From NCBI GenBank assembly GCA_946902875.1, contig OX336343.1, positions 8,731,754 through 8,795,753 on the forward strand: a stretch of DNA of 64,000 nucleotides, written 5' to 3'. Under the pieces are notes generated by a model. The model had not been told where the DNA came from. It saw only the letters and a list, made by a program, of their open reading frames with translations, and made no database searches. Below are positions 11,692 to 22,086 of this stretch, in pieces. The stretch comes from Nematopogon swammerdamellus. Its lineage: Eukaryota; Arthropoda; Insecta; Lepidoptera; Adelidae. The stretch's first letter is position 1, and every line of letters begins with the position of its first letter. Position numbers and translations under genes: made by a program.

Positions 11692-12055
11692 TAAAAAACC
11701 GGCCAAGAGCGAGTCGGACTCGCGCACCGAGGGTTCCTAACCACCACGTAATTGGCCGGTTTTTAAGTACATATTATTTATTGTTTTACTTAAGAGTTTG
11801 CACTATAATCATAATCACACTAAGTTTGACGCTTGTATCTTATGTATTACCGCTTTTACGATAGAGCAAAATAAAAAAAAACGTAAAAACACTTTTTGGG
11901 ATTGGGACCCACCTTAATGATAATTTTTTTATTATTGTTAGCATATCTCCCATAATAAATAACACATGCATATTTTGTGAAAATTTCTACCGGCTACCTA
12001 CCTATTACGGTTCAAACGATACAGAGTACCCGTACGGTACGGAACCCATAAAATA
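11692..12055 (+). mobile_element. dispersed repeat B, plus-strand copy
   Basis: Starts AAAACCGGCCAAGAGCGAGT, then CGCGCACCGAGGGTTCC, and ends with a GGTTCAAACGATACAG and GGTACGGAACCCATAAA motif. The order matches 47,950-48,275 and 49,346-49,632. No protein is encoded. Confidence 0.65.
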
Positions 12056-12691
12056 CCTTGACGTAAAAATATCAAGTTTACGAGGAGAAGACGAAATACA
12101 ACTCTCTATCACCACAACTTCTATGTGCTGAAAATGGAGTAAACGACGACCAAATGTCAATGCCGTGTTGAGGTTATTAATTTCCACCGCATTTAATAAA
12201 TACTGGACTCGTATTTTGTTAGCCTATTCGTCACAGCACATCCCGACGACGACGTCACAGCAGCAGCTGCACTGGTAAGGAGTCTTGAGCTTGAAGGCAT
12301 TTGCAACAAACACAATATGCGGGCATCAGAAATTAACTAGAGATGTCTCAAATTCATCGACCATTGTCTGTAAATTACGGTGCTCTAACTTGCAACCCGA
12401 AATTCTTTCAACCCTACGAATATGACTGCCCGGTCTTGCGAAATAAAATTTCATAAAAGTGGCCATCACAACTCAATGTGCAAATTAGAGCTATAATATT
12501 TTATCAGTGTGTATGAGCTTTATTATTTCAATGTACATTTTATGTAACTACATGTAGGTACATGCTTACTGCACGTCGGTATGTGTAACATAATTCACTG
12601 CATCGACGTTTTACGATGCCATTAGCGTGGCGACACTCCCTCCCTATCTTGTCTGTCGTAGAACATTAGAATGTAAAAACAGTTCTACCAT

Positions 12692-13076
12692 TTTTTTATG
12701 GAAACTGACAAAGTTGGCTACATCACCTACAACATCCGTGATGTCAGCCCATAACACCGGGTGAACTTGGTGCCACGTCAGTGCTTCCCTTCGGTCGTGC
12801 CGGCTACACTGAACTGGACGGAAAACACAAACTATTAACAAAGCCGTTTCGACCGACCTTTCATTCAGTGATGTGGTACCAACCCGGGCGGGTTAAACCC
12901 TACCACCTAGTAATATAAGAAGGGAAGGGTCGTGCCGGCTACACTGAACTGGACGGAAAACACAAACTACATATTAACACAGCCGTTTCGACCGACCTTT
13001 CATTCAGTGATGTGGTACCAACCCGGGCGGGTTAAACCCTACCACCTAGTAATATAAGAAGGGAGTCATATCCCTT
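12692..13076 (-). mobile_element. SINE with internal 140-bp tandem duplication
   Basis: Minus-strand SINE. The part running from GTCGTGCCGGCTACACTGAA through GTTAAACCCTACCACCTAG to ATATAAGAAGGGA occurs twice in a row (about 12,793-12,925 and 12,929-13,070). The two copies are nearly identical, so the duplication is recent. The head with its promoter boxes is absent. Confidence 0.8.
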
Positions 13077-13152
13077 AGCCGCCTTTTAAAACATACAAGG
13101 GGAGAGATGCAGTGGGGCTATTATTTTAAAGTACCGACCCCACACGGTACAT
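13074..13152 (-). repeat. dispersed repeat A fragment
   Basis: ATCCCTTAGCCGCCTTTT, GGGGAGAGATGCAGTGGGGC and GTACCGACCCCACAC mirror the left end of the copy at 42,760 (CCCCACTGAATCTCTCCCC and AAAGGCGACTAAGGGAT). Confidence 0.6.
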
Positions 13153-13620
13153 ATTCGATGGTTCTATAACCGTTAAGGGAGACATACCTGTAGAACCTTG
13201 TAGCACGCAATCGCGGTAGCTTCGCGCATTGTCCTGAGATGCAAAGCTAGCTAGAGAATTTAAAACTTCATTAGACACCAAAATAGATTAGGCCGATGAT
13301 GGAGTACTTGGAGTCACATATTGGAAAGTAGTCTTCAGTATCTGCTGGCGCGGCGTCCTTGGACTCAAGTCAGTTTTGTTGGAGACCCGAAACTCACTGG
13401 TCTAATTAGGCTCTAGGTAGAGTATGTAACTCAAGAGACTCCGAGTCAGAGACGTTTTGCAGGTTAACCGAGTCTGTTCTACAGGTACCACGGAAGCTGC
13501 TCTGAGGAAATTGCATGCTTTATTCCTTGACATCCAACTTATCTCCGCGGCACTGATCGCAGAGAAACTGAGCACCTTCTTGTTGTTGACATCAAAGCTT
13601 CTGAGAACTCATCGCTCCTC

Positions 13621-13701
13621 CGTCGCGCCACTAGGGTGTGGAATCATCTGCCGGCGAGTGTGTTCGTTGACTCCTCCAAGACTAACTCCATCGATGCCTG
13701 A
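13621..13701 (+). pseudogene. LINE (CR1/Jockey-like) extreme C-terminus
   Basis: In frame the sequence reads RRATRVWNHLPASVFVDSSK and ends TNSIDA-stop. The R-x-WN-x-LP-x-x-V pattern is the common C-terminal signature of CR1/Jockey/R1-type LINE reverse transcriptases. Upstream frames are broken, so only a remnant remains. An ATCGATGCCTGAA hairpin spans its end. Confidence 0.55.
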
Positions 13702-13979
13702 AGACCCCCAGTATTCAGGCATCGATCAGCAGAGTGAGCGGCCTACAATTAGCCCGCAAGTTGCTGGTATAGTGCCTAGCTGAGCGTGGTTTCGCGAGGA
13801 GAGGTGATATTGGCTGTTTCGAGCACCTTGATGATCAAGGTTGATCCCTCGGTAGAGCGACCCATGCTGGTTCTCATGAAAAAAACTTCATACGAGTATC
13901 TCCTCACTTTTTTAGGTTCCATATCTCAGAGTGAAAACGGATAATGGTGACAACTTGCGAGTCCGACTTGCACGTAACT

Positions 13980-14222
13980 GTTTTTTTTTTTATGGAATCC
14001 GCGATGGAATCTGATGTGGTTCGTCACACACAACTCACATCGCGTCGCCTGCATCATGGTTGTAGTAATGACAGCCAGCCCATTGCAAATTCTTCCTGTT
14101 GTAACTAGGTGCCATATATAGTATTTTCCTTTGGTCATGCCGGCTGCACTGAACTGGCCGAAAACATGGACTACTTTTTCATAGTCTTTCCGGCCGACCT
14201 TTATTCAGTGCCACCACACTGT
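13980..14222 (-). mobile_element. old, diverged SINE copy
   Basis: T-run, then a degraded version of the SINE tail, GGTGCCATATATAGTATTTTC and TGCCGGCTGCACTGAACTGG, and finally CCGACCTTTATTCAGTG. The order is that of the SINE with many substitutions. The 132-residue open frame at 14,109-14,507 overlaps it and is not supported as a gene. Confidence 0.6.
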
Positions 14223-14997
14223 CAATCAAGGCGGGCCTACAACCTATGGAGTTTTCACTGGCCGTGTAGCTGCTGCCACCCAGTAGCTTATTTAAATCCA
14301 GAACACAATCTAGATGAAATCTCCGAACAGACTATCCCGAGAGAATGCAAAATGGCAAAAGGAGGATCGCAAAAACACTTAGAAAGCGGGAAGCTGCAGG
14401 CGCGGACGCTACGCCGAGCTCCGGAGAAGCGTAACAATTTGAAAATGCAAATTAAAACCGTTTCCTGCACTCGCGGTCATTTGAAATTAACATCCGGAGT
14501 TTTCTGACTCGGCGGAGAGCCGGCAGCCGGGTTTAGCCACTCGTGCTGGTCTCGCTGCTAAAATTACTTAAAATTAGAAATAGGTAGCGGTACTTCTTAG
14601 CTTTTGCCCGCGGCTCCAATAAATAAATACAGACTTATCTCTACACCTGCCAACCATCATGCAAAACCCAAATTTTAAAATAGCAGCGGATTTAGAAATA
14701 ACCACATGCGAGCTTACGTTCTTAAACTTTTCTTTCTGCATAATATAAAATGCAGCAACGTTCGCCGATTGTCTGTCTTTGACTCAACTGATTTTGGTAC
14801 GTCTTCCAACACAACAACATTACATAGTGTGATTATGTAGAGGCTGAGCAGTAGTCGAGAGTGATGGAAGTCGGCGAAAAATAATAGTAGAGAGTAGCTG
14901 CTGGTCCGAGTTTAACACAAGCGGAGCCGCAGGTAATACCTCGGTCTTACAAACAAAGGCGATACACATAGATGGAGTAGATATAGGTACAGTACGT

Positions 14998-15600
14998 AAA
15001 TAATGAACGTCGAGCTATACAGGGTGTTTCAGGATAGGCTTGAGAAACTTCAGGAATAGAAAGTACTCATTATTAGAAGAAAAATCCTATCACTCAAATC
15101 GAAATTCCGTACTTTTTCTTTCATACAAAAATTGGTAATTGTTATAAAACCTCGATGTAAGTACAGTGAGTATGGGGAGGTGCTGTCTAGGTCTAGGTAG
15201 TGCAATGACCTAGCCCAGTCCCCTTTTTCTTTTGATGTCATTTAAATTTAAGTCTTTGGAATTTACCTACATGCATTTCAATTCTACTAGTTAAAATTGT
15301 AATTTTAGTCATTTTATTTTTATTTAATAAAGGCGGATGTTAACCGTCCACCAAATCTCGATGAAACTATTTTCACCAAAAAGTACTATAAAATGACCGA
15401 ATCTGGGAAAAAGTTTCAGAGCTTTTCGTCTTCAAATATGGACCCCTTTCGAACCCTGAACTTACGAAACCCTATCTGAAACACCCTGTAGGGACAATCC
15501 GGTTGTGGAGCGTCGACGTGCGAGTTCGTGCGACAGGGACGACGCTCTACAACCGGATTGTCTCTTTCTAAAGCTCGGTTTTCACTATTTACTGGCCGGG
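14998..15600. mobile_element. foldback element interrupted by a nested insertion
   Basis: The outer parts (AATGAACGTCGAGCT on the left; GACAATCCGGTTGTGGAGCG to GGATTGTCTCTTTCTAAAGC on the right) match the intact foldback at 48,772-48,905 (AATGTACGTCGAGCTTTAGA, ATCCGGTTGTAGAGCG). Here a 469-bp element (15,020-15,488) sits inside the left arm at a TA. The window therefore contains both the interrupted and an uninterrupted version. Confidence 0.75.
15020..15488. mobile_element. 469-bp MITE, TA target site, CAGGGTGTTTC ends
   Basis: Left end CAGGGTGTTTCAGGATAGG; right end, read inward on the other strand, CAGGGTGTTTCAGATAGGG. TA flanks both ends (15,018-15,019 and 15,489-15,490). This fits a Tc1/mariner-like non-autonomous element. 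It encodes no supported protein; the open frames inside are short and domain-free. Confidence 0.8.
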
Positions 15601-15999
15601 TACTGTAGGTATATGGATACGCCTGAAATGCGTGCGCTATCAGAATAATTAGACAGTCTCGGACGCGCAATTAACTCCCTATCATCTAATTGCTTCATCA
15701 GTGAATCAGCATTGCGTATGTACACGCGAGGAGTGCTCCCCGTCACACTAGAGCACCAGCCTGACCAGACCAGAGGTTACCTACAAATAGATCGTGAGAA
15801 ATACGCGAAGCCGTCTCAATTGGTTTAAATTTGCACATGAACTGTTCGTTCACACAGCTGCGGGACCGGAATGACGACTATACTCTTACAAATTATGACT
15901 ATTAGACCTGTAGCGCTAGGATTTTTGGTTTCAAAAATATTAAAGTTGTTTATTTGTCGCATATAGTTTCCGAACCATTTGCCCAACCTAATATATTAG

Positions 16000-16460
16000 T
16001 TTGTGTCATCCTAGGAATTTGCATACGTAGAAATTTAGGTATTTGTCTTTTAGATCAGTATTGGACGAAAAGAAAATTAGAAAAGAAAATTTTACTTTCA
16101 TGATAATATTGAAGTAGTAACCGATGTGCAAAAACATTTTGTGTCATCTCTGTCCACGGAAATCCTTAAATTTAACCAGTACCTAATACATCGCGCAAAT
16201 AGCTCTAAAAGAATATTAGAAAAGGTTAAATAGGTGTTACGCGTTTTAGAGTACTGATATCTGTTGTTCAAAATATTTTGTGTCGAATTCATCCACGACA
16301 TTTATAGATATTTAATATTTTTATTACAACAACCTCTAAAAGCCACAAAAGAAAATACGGGCTGTTAGAGTTTACGTCTTTTTGATTATTATGGTGTAAC
16401 AAAACACTATTCATAATTTGTGTCGTTTTTATCCACGGAATTTTATTATTTGTAAACACT
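16000..16460 (+). repeat. ~139-bp minisatellite, four degenerate units
   Basis: TTTGTGTC recurs at 16,000, 16,138, 16,277 and 16,417 (steps of 138, 139 and 140), usually followed by a TCCACGG-like motif about 10 bases later and an AT-rich stretch with GAAAAT/ATTAGAA and TTAGAG motifs. The units are old and diverged. The same motif in the opposite orientation recurs at 20,792-21,217. Confidence 0.65.
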
Positions 16461-16469
16461 AACTTCGCA

Positions 16470-16625
16470 TGAAGTGCGAGCGCGGGGAATAGCGCGGGCG
16501 CGGGCGGCGGGGCGGCGGGCGAGGCGAGCGAGCGATCGAGGCACGCGCACGCGGGTCGTTCAGCCAGCCATACGCGGGGCGCGCGTTGCGTTTCGTGGCG
16601 CGGTGCGAGTTGCGACGTGCGTGCG
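16470..16625. repeat. CpG-rich block, direct duplicate of 20,570-20,650
   Basis: AAGTGCGAGCGCGG, GCGGGCGAGGCGAGCGAGCG and AGGCACGCG are shared in the same order and orientation with the block at 20,570-20,650, on the far side of the satellite. The overlapping arginine-rich open frames on both strands are compositional artefacts. Confidence 0.6.
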
Positions 16626-16784
16626 TTATCATATCAATTATCAATTATTATTATTATTACTCATAATAAATCTGTAAGGGATGGTCATGGAGTAAGTTAC
16701 TTTGTTTTTAGGAAATATTGAGTTTGTAGCCTCTATGTATGATACTAAAGCTAAATTGACGATTTTGAGAAATCTTTTCTGTAT

Positions 16785-16990
16785 GTATGTATGTATGTAT
16801 GTATGTTCCGCCATAACTCTTAAGCCGATTATCCGAATTCGATGAAACTTTGTACAAGCACATTTAACTAAGTATACGGGACACAGCTTGGGACACAGGA
16901 TAGGCTACATAAAATTCAGTTCCGGTTACGCTAAGATGTGGCTCTCATACAAATCGAATTGTTCCGCGCGCAAAATAAAGGTATGCAGCG
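16785..16990 (+). repeat. (GTAT)n microsatellite with repeat-derived flank
   Basis: A GTAT repeat is followed by CCATAACTCTTAAGCCGATT and GATGAAACTTTGTACAAGC, a phrase common to lepidopteran non-autonomous elements. A second, longer (GTAT)n run is at 17,376-17,412, preceded by ACCCGACTACGGCGAAGCG. Both appear to be element termini. Confidence 0.5.
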
Positions 16991-17757
16991 GCGGACGGCT
17001 GGCGGAGGTGCGGGGCGCGGCGCTGCGGGAGGGCGAGTGGTTCTAATAGCGCACCAGGCTGCCGCGCTGCCACGCGGTGTGTGTATGCATTGTCTCGAGC
17101 AGTTTCTTATTTAATTCCATTTCATAATATTATGTAGATTTACTTCGTTGGGTATCTATTTGATTAATTTTAGGTGCAAACCTATGTAAAAAAATGTGTT
17201 GTTGCGAGTCGATGTTAGCGGATATTTACTTAACTGAAGTTCCTATTTGATTTAAGTTAATTGATCGTGTGTTTATTATATTGTACGTAGTGTAGTATGC
17301 GCGCAATATTAGCAAACAGTTTCTTATTTTTACCCGACTACGGCGAAGCGAGAAGGAAAGTTAGGTGTTTGACCGGTATGTATGTATGTATGTATGTATG
17401 TATGTATGTATGTATCTATGTAAGGGCTATGTATGTATGCATGTTCATCTGTTCCCTCATACATAACTTCGAAATTACCTACTTATCATAATTTGACAAA
17501 TCGAAGGTATCGTTGGATGCGTCTTGCTCTTGACCGTCTGCTGGTTGACTATGGTTGGCTGGTTGGCTTTGTGACGTCCCATAAAAATGGGATATGGCGC
17601 CCTCCAGAGGACATAAAGTGATGACCTAAAAAAAATGTTTTTAGTGTGGGGTATCAAATGAAAGGGCTTAATTAGCACATTTCAAAAATTTATATATTGT
17701 TAGCTGTTGCTTTCGGATTTGCTTACATGCATCCGATAATTGCGAATAATTTCTAAA

Positions 17758-18226
17758 ATCTATCTATCTGTCACGTGAACCTTTGTTTTGGTCATAACTC
17801 GAGAACCACTGGTGCTAGACCCATCGTGTTGGTACTCAAACTTCAGGTCTCGGTGAGATCTATCCATCTGTCACGTGAACTTTTGTTTTGGTCATAACTC
17901 GAAAACCACTGGTGCTAGACCCATCGTGTTGCTACTCAAACTTCAGGTCTCGGTGAGATCTATCCATCTGTCACGTGAACTTTTGTTTTGGTCATAACTC
18001 TAGAACCACTGGTGCTAGACCCATCATGTTGCTACTCAAACTTCAGGTCTCGGTGAGATCTATCCATCTGTCACGTGAACTTTTGTTTTGATCATAACTC
18101 GAGAACCACTGGTGCTAGACCCATTGTGTTGGTACTCAAAATTTAGGTCTCGGTGAGGTCTATCCACCTGTCACGTGAACTTTTGTTTTGGTCATAACTC
18201 GAGACCCATCGTGTTGGTACTCACAC
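17758..18226 (+). repeat. 100-bp satellite, plus-orientation block
   Basis: About 4.6 units of a 100-bp repeat. Landmarks are GTCATAACTCGAGAACCACT, GGTGCTAGACCCATCGTGTT, CTTCAGGTCTCGGTGAGATC and TATCCATCTGTCACGTGAAC. The last unit lacks the ACCACTGGTGCT part and joins an inverted block at about 18,226. Confidence 0.95.
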
Positions 18227-20326
18227 AGATGGATAGATCTCACCGAGACCTGAAGTTTGAGTACCAACACGATGGGTCTAGCACCAGTGGTTCTCGAGTT
18301 ATGACCAAAACAAAAGTTCACGTGACAGTTGGATAGATCTCACCGAGACCTGAAGTTTGAGTACCAACACGATGGGTCGAGCACCAGTGGTTCTCGAGTT
18401 ATGACCAAAACAAAAGTTCACGTGACAGGTGGATAGATCTCACGGAGACCTGAAGTTTGAGTAGCAACACGATGGGTCTAGCACCAGTGGTTCTCGAGTT
18501 ATGACCAAAACAAAAGTTCACGTGACAGATGGATAGATTTCATCGAGACATGAAGTTTGAGTACCAACACGATGGGTCTAGCACCAGTGGTTCTCGAGTT
18601 ATGACCAAAACAAAGGTGCCTTGACAGATGGATAGATCTCAGCGAGACATGAAGTTTGAGTACCAACACGATGGGTCTAGCACCAGTGGTTCTCGAGTTA
18701 TGACCAAAACAAAAGTTCACGTGACAGATGGATAGATCTCACCGAGACCTGAAGTTTGAGTAGCAACGCGATGGGTCTAGCACCAGTGGTTCTCGAGTTA
18801 TGACCAAAACAAAAGTTCACGTGACAGATGGATAGATCTCACCGAGACTTGAAGTTTGAGTACCAACACGATGGGTCTAGCACCAGTGGTTCTCGAGTTA
18901 TGACCAAAACAAAAGTTCACGTGACAGATAGATAGATCTCACCGAGACCTGAAGTTTGAGTAGCAACATGATGGGTCTAGCACCAGTGGTTCTCGAGTTA
19001 TGACCAAAACAAAAGTTCACGTGACAGATGGATAGATCTCACCGAGACCTGAAGTTTGAGTACCAACACGATGGGTCTAGCACCAGTGGTTCTCGAGTTA
19101 TGACCAAAACAAAAGTTCACGTGACAGTTGGATAGATCTCACCGAGACCTGAAGTTTGAGTACCAACACGATGGGTCGAGCACCAGTGGTTCTCGAGTTA
19201 TGACCAAAACAAAAGTTCACGTGACAGGTGGATAGATCTCACCGAGACCTGAAGTTTGAGTAGCAACACGATGGGTCTAGCACCAGTGGTTCTCGAGTTA
19301 TGACCAAAACAAAAGTTCACGTGACAGATGGATAGATTTCATCGAGACATGAAGTTTGAGTACCAACACGATGGGTCTAGCACCAGTGGTTCTCGAGTTA
19401 TGACCAAAACAAAGGTGCCTTGACAGATGGATAGATCTCAGCGAGACATGAAGTTTGAGTACCAACACGATGGGTCTAGCACCAGTGGTTCTCGAGTTAT
19501 GACCAAAACAAAAGTTCACGTGACAGATGGATAGATCTCACCGAGACCTGAAGTTTGAGTAGCAACGCGATGGGTCTAGCACCAGTGGTTCTCGAGTTAT
19601 GACCAAAACAAAAGTTCACGTGACAGATGGATAGATCTCACCGAGACTTGAAGTTTGAGTACCAACACGATGGGTCTAGCACCAGTGGTTCTCGAGTTAT
19701 GACCAAAAGAAAAGTTCACGTGACAGATAGATAGATCTCACCGAGACCTGAAGTTTGAGTAGCAACATGATGGGTCTAGCACCAGTGGTTCTCGAGTTAT
19801 GACCAAAACAAAAGTTCACGTGACAGATGGATAGATCTCACCGAGACCTGAAGTTTGAGTACCAACACGATGGGTCTAACACCAGTGGTTCTCGAGTTAT
19901 GACCAAAACAAAAGTTCACGTGACAGATAGATAGATCTCACCGAGACCTGAAGTTTGAGTAGCAACATGATGGGTCTAGCACCAGTGGTTCTCGAGTTAT
20001 GACCAAAACAAAAGTTCACGTGAGAGATGGATAGATCTCACCGAGACTTGAAGTTTGAGTACCAACACGATGGGTCTAGCACCAGTGGTTCTCGAGTTAT
20101 GACCAAAACAAAAGTTCACGTGACAGATGGATAGATCTCACCGAGACCTGAAGTTTGAGTACCAACACTATGGGTCTAGCACCAGTTGTTCTCGAGTTAT
20201 GTCCAAAACAAAAGTTCACGTGACAGATGGATAGATCTCACCGAGACCTGAAGTTTTGAGTACCAACACGATGGGTCTAGCACCAGTGGTTCTCGAGTTA
20301 TGACCAAAACAAAAGTTCATGACGAA
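18226..20326 (-). repeat. 100-bp satellite, inverted block with 799-bp higher-order repeat
   Basis: About 21 units in the opposite orientation to the preceding block. Variants marking individual units (AGTTGGATAG, AGATTTCATCGAGACATG, AAAGGTGCCTTGACAG, GCAACGCGATGG, GCAACATGATGG) recur in the same order exactly 799 bp apart: 18,324-19,122 is repeated as 19,123-19,921 with only a few single-base differences. That is an eight-unit higher-order repeat. Two identical 73-codon open frames here are a by-product of this duplication. The array ends at a GTTCATGACGAA boundary that the 33.7-kb array shares. Confidence 0.95.
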
Positions 20327-20569
20327 GTTTCTAGTTCTCACAGAAAACGGGATATTAGTTCAGCACGATTGTGTTAGGGTCATGAAAGGTGGGTCAGTTT
20401 GAACTTATGCAAATTTTAAGCGAATCGAAGCGTCAATCTAAAATAATATTGACCACATTGACCATTGACATTCGTACGTATTGAGATTGCAGACGCGGGC
20501 TTTGTACAAAATTCGCACTGCATTATTTATTATCTCTATAGGAGATTCCAAACTTCTTTGCACAAAGTG

Positions 20570-20740
20570 CGAGCGCGGGCGCGGGCGGCGCGGCGGGCGA
20601 GGCGAGCGAGCGAGGCACGCGGGGCACGCCAGCCAGCCACCGGCCGCCGCTTCGCATAGAAGAAATCGTAGGTACCGAACGAACGTGTGTGCGTGCGTAT
20701 GCCCCCCGCCCGCCGCCACCTGCCCGCGTCCGTCCGCTTT
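20570..20740. repeat. CpG-rich block, second copy
   Basis: Direct-orientation duplicate of 16,470-16,570, extended by another GC-rich piece with CGCCCGCCGCCACCTGCCCG. No supported coding potential. Confidence 0.6.
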
Positions 20741-20784
20741 GACCGCAACAACTGTTTTTGTGTTTTATTCATTTATTTCGAGCA

Positions 20785-21260
20785 TGAAAATGACACAAAT
20801 TTACAATGTACATTTTTCATGCATTTATGAAATTGAATATGTAAACTCTAATCATTCTAATATTTTTTTGAAGCTTTTGTAGCTTGGAAAAATAACATAA
20901 TTGAAAATCTTAAAATTGCGTGCCCTAATTTGGCACAAATTCATTTAATGGGCATATGTAAGTGATCTGAGATAGGAAATAACAATTTTGTCAATTCTAA
21001 TTTTGTTTTAGGCACTGTTTTTACATACTGACCATAGGTCAGTTTGCACTGGACGAAGATGACACAAACTGGGTTTGCACACTCTGCAGGCTATCCTAGA
21101 TATGATACCATAATTATTTTAAAGTTTAGATTAATTTGGCCAGTTTTGAATGGAATTAAAAAAAACAACCGCAAATCTTCGAATTGCTGAAAATGCAAGT
21201 GACAGATATGACACAAAACGCAATATTATGCTTCTTATGTACGACTGTATCCACAGGCAA
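20785..21260 (-). repeat. ~140-bp minisatellite in inverted orientation
   Basis: GACACAAA (reverse of TTTGTGTC) recurs at 20,792, 20,932 (as GGCACAAA), 21,061 and 21,210. On the minus strand the units share the ATATTAGAA and TTAGAGTTTAC motifs with the array at 16,000-16,460. The two arrays therefore form an inverted pair around the satellite block. Confidence 0.6.
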
Positions 21261-21501
21261 GAAATAAGCAAGTTTAGAATTTTTTTAACTTATGTCCTCA
21301 AAATAGCCCAGCGCTATCGGTCTATATAGCTTTTGCCAGAAGCTCCGCGACACTGAGCTTGGGCAAAGGTTTCGAGTTAGATACCTATCTATAGGTTTAC
21401 GAATCTCTTCATAAATAATTATCATACATGTCTAGGAGAGCCAGAGTACGTTGACTAAAGTGGCGTGGTCGTATTGTTGATAGGTTTCCCGTATGCTCAC
21501 T

Positions 21502-21677
21502 CCGTGGACAGGAAAATGGAGTGTGGGAAGACCACCCGCCAGGTGGGACGACGACATCAAGTACGTCGGCGGAAAGCAGTGGTTCCGTACCGCTGAAGGC
21601 CGGGAGGACTGGAGGAAAATTGGAGAGGCGTATGTCCAGCAGTGGACGCTTACACGCTGACTGACTGACTGACTGAC
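21502..21677 (+). pseudogene. RTE-type LINE C-terminus with (CTGA)n tail
   Basis: Fifty-two codons end at the stop at 21,658: PWTGKWSVGRPPARWDDDIK, then KQWFRTAEGREDWR and YVQQWTLTR. This is the C-terminal region of an RTE-type LINE, followed directly by a short CTGA tandem tail, as is usual for RTE elements, which end in microsatellites and not in long poly(A). The same protein tail recurs at 33,430-33,650 and, with a frameshift, at 57,327-57,556. A 5'-truncated copy. Confidence 0.8.
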
Positions 21678-21769
21678 ATGCTCACTGCTGCTGCCTCTTC
21701 ATCCCGAGATGTTATCAATGAATCTGTACGTAAATCGGTTCCGCCGTTTTCGACTTTATGCGTTATATG

Positions 21770-21985
21770 TGCCCGCGGCTCCGCCCGCTCTCATATTTGA
21801 CTTCTCTGCTAACCTCATAAGCCATTTAACGTGATGAAAAGTAGCCTATAATTGATGGGAAGAACCAAGCTATCCGTAGAAGCAAACTGTATTAAAATCG
21901 GTTCAGTGGTTCTCGAGTTATAAGCGGACAGACAGACATACATACAGGCAGAAAGCAGACGTTGGATTTTATTAAAGGTAAGGAT
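21770..21985 (+). mobile_element. dispersed repeat C, plus copy
   Basis: Runs from CCCGCGGCTCCGCCCGCTCT through AGCCTATAATTGATGGGAAG and GGTTCTCGAGTTATAAGCGG to AGCAGACGTTGGATTTTATT. It pairs with an inverted copy at 22,755-22,975. The phrase GTTCTCGAGTTAT is also the core of the 100-bp satellite. Confidence 0.7.
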
Positions 21986-22086
21986 AAGGAAATACAGTCA
22001 ACCAGACGTTGCTTTTATATCAGTAGATCATTCATTGACATAAATAATATTACTAAACGTAAGGAGATGCCCAAATGATAGTAATA

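Noticed and set aside
11366..11740. 124-codon ORF with overlapping frames on both strands
   Set aside because: Open frames on several strands at once are expected in the CpG-rich block; the 3' part runs into repeat B.
14109..14507. 132-codon ORF
   Set aside because: Its first third is an antisense, diverged SINE; no domain in the rest.
18499..19519. Two identical 73-codon minus-strand ORFs
   Set aside because: They lie wholly in the satellite and are identical because of the 799-bp higher-order repeat; no coding signature.
17758..20326. Regular repeats reminiscent of a CRISPR array
   Set aside because: Units are 100 bp tandem copies without unique spacers, in a eukaryotic context; this is satellite DNA.
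20438..20882. Overlapping arginine- and alanine-rich ORFs
   Set aside because: They span the duplicated CpG-rich block and minisatellite; a compositional effect.
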